Of a stretch of 35,740 bases of DNA, positions 32,450-35,740 are shown one piece after another. The notes beneath the pieces were generated by a model that did no database searches, had not been told where the DNA came from, and saw nothing but the letters and a program-made list of their open reading frames with translations. Every line of letters starts with the position of its first letter. The stretch's first letter is position 1. Source of the stretch: an uncultured Bacteroidia bacterium (GTDB taxonomy: Bacteria > Bacteroidota > Bacteroidia > NS11-12g > UBA955); the NCBI GenBank assembly GCA_938086785.1, contig CALKCM010000010.1, forward strand, positions 1 through 35,740, given 5' to 3'. The position numbers and the translations under genes are program-made.

Positions 32450-35170
32450 ATGAGCAAAACGGATTTAACCTACATTGCAAATGCCGATCCAACGGCCATT
32501 AACAACTTATATGAGCAGTATAAGAGTAATGTAGATAGTGTTGATTTTGGATGGCAAAAATTCTTTGAAGGATTTGAACTAGGAAGCGGAAAATTTGAAG
32601 AAGGTGCTGGACTAAGTGAGAACGCTCTAAAGGAAATCAATGTTTTAAATCTAATTTATGGGTACAGAAGCCGGGGGCATCTTTTTGCTAAAACAAATCC
32701 TTTGAGGGATAGAAGAACCTATTCTCCCAACCTAGATATCGAGAATTTTGATTTAGATCAAAATGATTTAGAGGCTACTTTTAATGCAGGTGTTGAAGTA
32801 GGTATGGGCCCAGCTAAATTAAAAGATATTATTGCTCTTTTAGAAAAGACGTATTGCGAGAGTTTAGGCTGCGAGTATACCTACATTCGAAATCCAAAAA
32901 GAAGAGCATGGCTTCAAACTCGTTTTGAAAAAACCCAAAATGTTCCTGATTTAACGACCGACGAAAAGCGTCATTTTTTAAGAAAATTAAATGAAGCAAC
33001 GGTTTTTGAAAATTTCATTCACAAAAAGTACATTGGTCAAAAACGTTTTTCGTTAGAGGGTTTAGAATCTTTAATTCCTGCCCTGGATGCAGTTATCCAA
33101 TATGGCGCTGGACTGGGAGTAGAAGAATTTGTTCTAGGCATGGCTCATCGAGGAAGATTAAATGTTTTGGCAAATATCTTTCAAAAATCATATGATCAAA
33201 TTTTTGGTGAATTTGAGGGGAAGGTATTTCAGAATGAAGGAAGTGACGAAGATTTTGAGGGAGATGTAAAATATCACCTTGGATATAGCACAAATATAAA
33301 AGCGGCAAACGGCAAAGACGTTCATTTAAGGTTGGCAGATAATCCCAGTCATTTAGAAGCGGTAAATCCGGTTGTAAAGGGCATGGTAAGAGCCAAATTA
33401 GACTCTAAGTATAATAATGAGGAAGATCGAATTTGCCCTATACTTATTCATGGTGACGCGGCTATTGCTGGACAAGGCGTTATGTATGAAGTAGTTCAAA
33501 TGAGTGGCTTAGATGGCTACAAAGTGGGTGGAACCATGCATATTGTAACCAATAACCAAATTGGATTTACCACAGATTATAAGGATGCAAGAACCAGTAC
33601 CTATTGCACAGATGTTGCGAAAGTGACCCTTTGCCCAGTCATTCATGTAAATGGAGATGATGTAGAAGCCGTCGTTCATGCTATTAAATTGGCCATGAGT
33701 TACCGCTTGGAATTTAACAGTGATATTTTTATTGATTTATTGGGATATCGTAAATATGGGCATAACGAGGGTGATGAACCTCGATTTACTCAACCTGCGA
33801 TGTACAAACTAATTGATAAGCACTCGAATCCGAGAGAAATATATAAAAATACCTTGATGGAGCGTGGAGAAATTGACGCTCAGTTAGCGGAGGAAATGGA
33901 ACAAGAGTTTAGAGCTCTTCTTCAAGAGAAATTTGAAGACGCAAAAGCGGATAAGCCTCCCCTCAAGAATCAAGAAATAAGCAGTAGTTGGAGTAAATTT
34001 AGGCATCCCGATTACAAGGACTTTGCAAAAATGGTAAACACCCAAATTACCAAAGCAAAAGTTGATTCACTGGGCAAATCTTTGACTACTATACCGGAGA
34101 ATCAACTCCCAATACGAAAGGTTCAAAAACTCTTTGCCGATCGACAAAAAATGATTGCCGAAGGCACATTTGATTGGGCCCTGGGCGAATTAATGGCTTA
34201 TGCAAGTTTATTAGACGAGGGAGCACCAGTGCGCTTGGTAGGGCAAGATGTGGAACGAGGAACTTTTAGCCACAGGCATGCAGTAATTAAAAAGGAAGAT
34301 GGCTCATCAGAGTTTACGCCCCTGAATCATTTAACGAAGGAGCAAGGAAAATTTAGTATATACAATAGCTTATTGAGCGAGTATGCTGCCCTGGGGTATG
34401 AGTATGGCTACTCTACTGTATTGCCAGAAAGCTTAACCATTTGGGAAGCTCAATTTGGAGACTTTGCCAATGGAGCACAAATCATATTTGATCAATTTAT
34501 AAGTAGTGCGGGAGCCAAATGGGGCAAGTTTAGTGGATTAACACTCCTATTACCTCATGGACAAGAGGGTCAAGGCCCTGAACACTCCTCTGCTCGCATG
34601 GAGAGATGTCTCCAACTCTGCGCAGGAGGGAACATGCAGGTTATGAATATTTCGACGCCAGCCAATTTATTTCATGCGCTGCGACGTCAGCTTAAACGAG
34701 ATTTTCAGATACCCTGTATTATCATGAGTCCAAAAAGTTTATTAAGGCATCCCAAGGCAATAAGTACAACAGAGGATTTCACAGAAGGCCATTTTATGGA
34801 TGTTGTGGATGACGTCATGGATCCAAAAGGAGTCAAAAAAGTACTCTTGTGTAGTGGTAAAATATATTATGATTTGCTTAAACACAAAGAGGATCATTCT
34901 ATCAAAGATGTTGCCATTGTGAGAGTAGAACAATTATATCCATTGCCCGAATGGAATTTGACCGAGATATTTAATAAATATAAAGGAGCAGATCTTTCTT
35001 GGGTTCAGGAAGAACCTAAAAATCAAGGTGCTTGGCTTCATTTAATGAGATATGATTGGCCAAGTGCTCTAAATTATGTAGGCCGAAGGAGTAGTGCGAG
35101 CTCTGCTACCGGATTTAAAAAAGTGCATGATAAAGAGCAAGCAGAAATCGTTCAAAGAGCTTTTGCTTAA
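32450..35170 (+). CDS. sucA: 2-oxoglutarate dehydrogenase E1 component
   Basis: This 906-residue thiamine-diphosphate enzyme of the TCA cycle decarboxylates 2-oxoglutarate and passes the succinyl group to E2. The N-terminal E1o segment is NLYEQYKSNVDSVDFGWQKFF, followed by RSRGHLFAKTNPL, GMAHRGRLNVLANIF (near 230), the ThDP/Mg region HGDAAIAGQGVMYE and TNNQIGFTT (near 334-370), GYRKYGHNEGDEPRFTQP (near 432), the transketolase pyrimidine-domain GQDVERGTFSHRHAV (near 597) and the C-terminal WVQEEPKNQGAW. It is somewhat shorter than the E. coli enzyme (933). The E2 gene sucB, usually next in line, is absent; a DUF3817 gene on the other strand follows instead. Confidence 0.97.
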   Translation: MSKTDLTYIANADPTAINNLYEQYKSNVDSVDFGWQKFFEGFELGSGKFEEGAGLSENALKEINVLNLIYGYRSRGHLFAKTNPLRDRRTYSPNLDIENFDLDQNDLEATFNAGVEVGMGPAKLKDIIALLEKTYCESLGCEYTYIRNPKRRAWLQTRFEKTQNVPDLTTDEKRHFLRKLNEATVFENFIHKKYIGQKRFSLEGLESLIPALDAVIQYGAGLGVEEFVLGMAHRGRLNVLANIFQKSYDQIFGEFEGKVFQNEGSDEDFEGDVKYHLGYSTNIKAANGKDVHLRLADNPSHLEAVNPVVKGMVRAKLDSKYNNEEDRICPILIHGDAAIAGQGVMYEVVQMSGLDGYKVGGTMHIVTNNQIGFTTDYKDARTSTYCTDVAKVTLCPVIHVNGDDVEAVVHAIKLAMSYRLEFNSDIFIDLLGYRKYGHNEGDEPRFTQPAMYKLIDKHSNPREIYKNTLMERGEIDAQLAEEMEQEFRALLQEKFEDAKADKPPLKNQEISSSWSKFRHPDYKDFAKMVNTQITKAKVDSLGKSLTTIPENQLPIRKVQKLFADRQKMIAEGTFDWALGELMAYASLLDEGAPVRLVGQDVERGTFSHRHAVIKKEDGSSEFTPLNHLTKEQGKFSIYNSLLSEYAALGYEYGYSTVLPESLTIWEAQFGDFANGAQIIFDQFISSAGAKWGKFSGLTLLLPHGQEGQGPEHSSARMERCLQLCAGGNMQVMNISTPANLFHALRRQLKRDFQIPCIIMSPKSLLRHPKAISTTEDFTEGHFMDVVDDVMDPKGVKKVLLCSGKIYYDLLKHKEDHSIKDVAIVRVEQLYPLPEWNLTEIFNKYKGADLSWVQEEPKNQGAWLHLMRYDWPSALNYVGRRSSASSATGFKKVHDKEQAEIVQRAFA

Positions 35171-35275
35171 AAAGATTAAATCTAAAATAACTCTTAATAG
35201 AACCGCATAGCAAGGGAGTAATCCTCCGAAAAAAGCGGGGCACATGCATCCAAAACAATGGAGTGAACTAAGCGA

Positions 35276-35554
35276 TTATTTAAGGTATTTTTTATCGAAC
35301 CAAAAGGTTCCGAAAGGAATGAGGGAGACAAGGCCTGCTAAAAACGAGGTTTTAAAGTTCCATGTTTTTCCAAAAAATAAAATAGCGAGCAGGAGCATGT
35401 ACCAAATAAACAAGGCGCCATGAACCCAACCAAAGTACATGACAGCTTTTGGCTCATCACCAAAATATTTTAAAGGCATAGCCACAAAGAGTAAAATTAA
35501 GTATGAGACACCCTCTGCAAGGGCTACTTTTCTAAACTGATTTAAGTAATTCAT
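35276..35554 (-). CDS. DUF3817 small integral membrane protein
   Basis: This 92-residue protein is nearly all membrane segments. It starts with FRKVALAEGVSYLILLFVAMPLKY, which is the conserved start of DUF3817 (an amphipathic region with A-E-G-x-S-x-L), followed by VHGALFIWYMLLLAILF and a third segment SFLAGLVSLIPFGTFWFDKKY. The family has no assigned function. A short -7-like TACTTTG lies eight bases before the ATG. It converges with sucA across 105 bp, in which I found no strong terminator. Confidence 0.88.
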   Translation of the reverse strand: MNYLNQFRKVALAEGVSYLILLFVAMPLKYFGDEPKAVMYFGWVHGALFIWYMLLLAILFFGKTWNFKTSFLAGLVSLIPFGTFWFDKKYLK

Positions 35555-35620
35555 TGGATAACAAAGTACACCTTTTTTTGCTGAATTTAGCCTCTTTATA
35601 TTCTTTTACTTTGAAATTAC

Positions 35621-35707
35621 ATGCGAAAACCAGCATTTAATAAAAAGAGGCGAACAAATAGTGCCAACCTCTTTTTTTACTTGATTATCCTTGGATTATT
35701 TATCTAG
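35621..35707 (+). CDS. Candidate 28-residue membrane peptide
   Basis: ATG 35621 opens a 28-codon frame ending at TAG 35705. The peptide has a strongly basic N-terminus (MRKPAFNKKRRTNSAN) and a single hydrophobic helix (LFFYLIILGLFI), as in small single-pass inner-membrane proteins with the N-terminus inside. A short -7-like box TACTTTGA (35607-35614) precedes it with the same spacing as for the neighbouring DUF3817 gene. I recognise no family. It could be chance, but the charge/helix layout and the box favour a real gene. Confidence 0.4.
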   Translation: MRKPAFNKKRRTNSANLFFYLIILGLFI

Positions 35708-35740
35708 TTTAACGGCAAAAATCTTTTCTGTACCTGATTT
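35696..35740 (-). CDS. Possible C-terminal end of a gene entering from the right edge
   Basis: On the reverse strand a frame open at the window edge reads KSGTEKIFAVKLDK and then TAA (35698-35696). The composition is protein-like, and it would converge with the 28-codon frame, overlapping it by 12 bases. Fourteen residues are too few to identify a family. Confidence 0.25.
   Translation of the reverse strand, partial: KSGTEKIFAVKLDK

Noticed and set aside
1..35740. CRISPR array, insertion sequence, prophage, toxin-antitoxin or restriction system.
   Set aside because: No regularly spaced direct repeats, transposase, integrase or defence-type protein motifs were seen on either strand.

Overview
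The window reads as a contiguous piece of an AT-rich chromosome from the Bacteroidota, most likely a free-living and probably marine flavobacterium-like organism. The pointers are: a fused MurF/alanine racemase, an OstA-like protein, a DUF5686 outer-membrane protein, a signal peptidase I with an extra N-terminal membrane domain, the carotenoid pair crtI-crtB, signal peptides ending in AQ, a tRNA without encoded CCA, and promoters of the Bacteroidota type (-33 TTG, -7 TAnnTTTG). Most genes are housekeeping. I see no CRISPR array, insertion sequence, prophage or toxin-antitoxin pair.

Layout. Positions 1-11871 are read leftwards: ostA-like, DUF5686, crtI-crtB (carotenoid synthesis), lhgO-sprT-like, a two-domain universal stress protein, then a tightly coupled trio (cysteine-rich Fe-S protein, a Bacteroidota protein often misnamed 'ABC transporter ATPase', and an MFS exporter cut by the left edge). 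Positions 11870-17991 are read rightwards: tilS, a sugar nucleotidyltransferase, murF-alr and rarA. Positions 18043-23796 are read leftwards: alpha/beta hydrolase, tRNA-Leu(CAA), pcrA, purN and an MltD-like lytic transglycosylase. After that come ald (+), dapB-lepB (-), a methyltransferase (+), a DtxR/MntR-type regulator (-) divergent from a TonB-dependent receptor (+), a DCC-family protein (+), a YfcE-like phosphodiesterase (-), sucA (+), a DUF3817 membrane protein (-) and a candidate 28-residue membrane peptide (+).

How the genes work together. Several serve the envelope: LPS export (OstA-like), peptidoglycan precursor supply and turnover (MurF-Alr, DapB, MltD-like), protein export (LepB) and outer-membrane proteins (DUF5686, TonB receptor). 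Others serve central metabolism (SucA, Ald, LhgO, PurN) or genome maintenance (PcrA, RarA). The regulator/receptor pair is a self-contained metal-homeostasis unit with a very clear DtxR-type operator between the two genes.

The most interesting signals are regulatory. First, in many transcription units the TAnnTTTG(C) -7 box lies only 3-7 bases before the start codon, so the mRNAs should be leaderless or nearly so; this also moves several start codons, including to GTG and possibly ACG. Second, a 22-bp near-perfect palindrome of DtxR type abuts or overlaps both promoters of the regulator/receptor pair. Third, tilS and ostA appear to be driven by two opposed -7 boxes fused in one palindrome.
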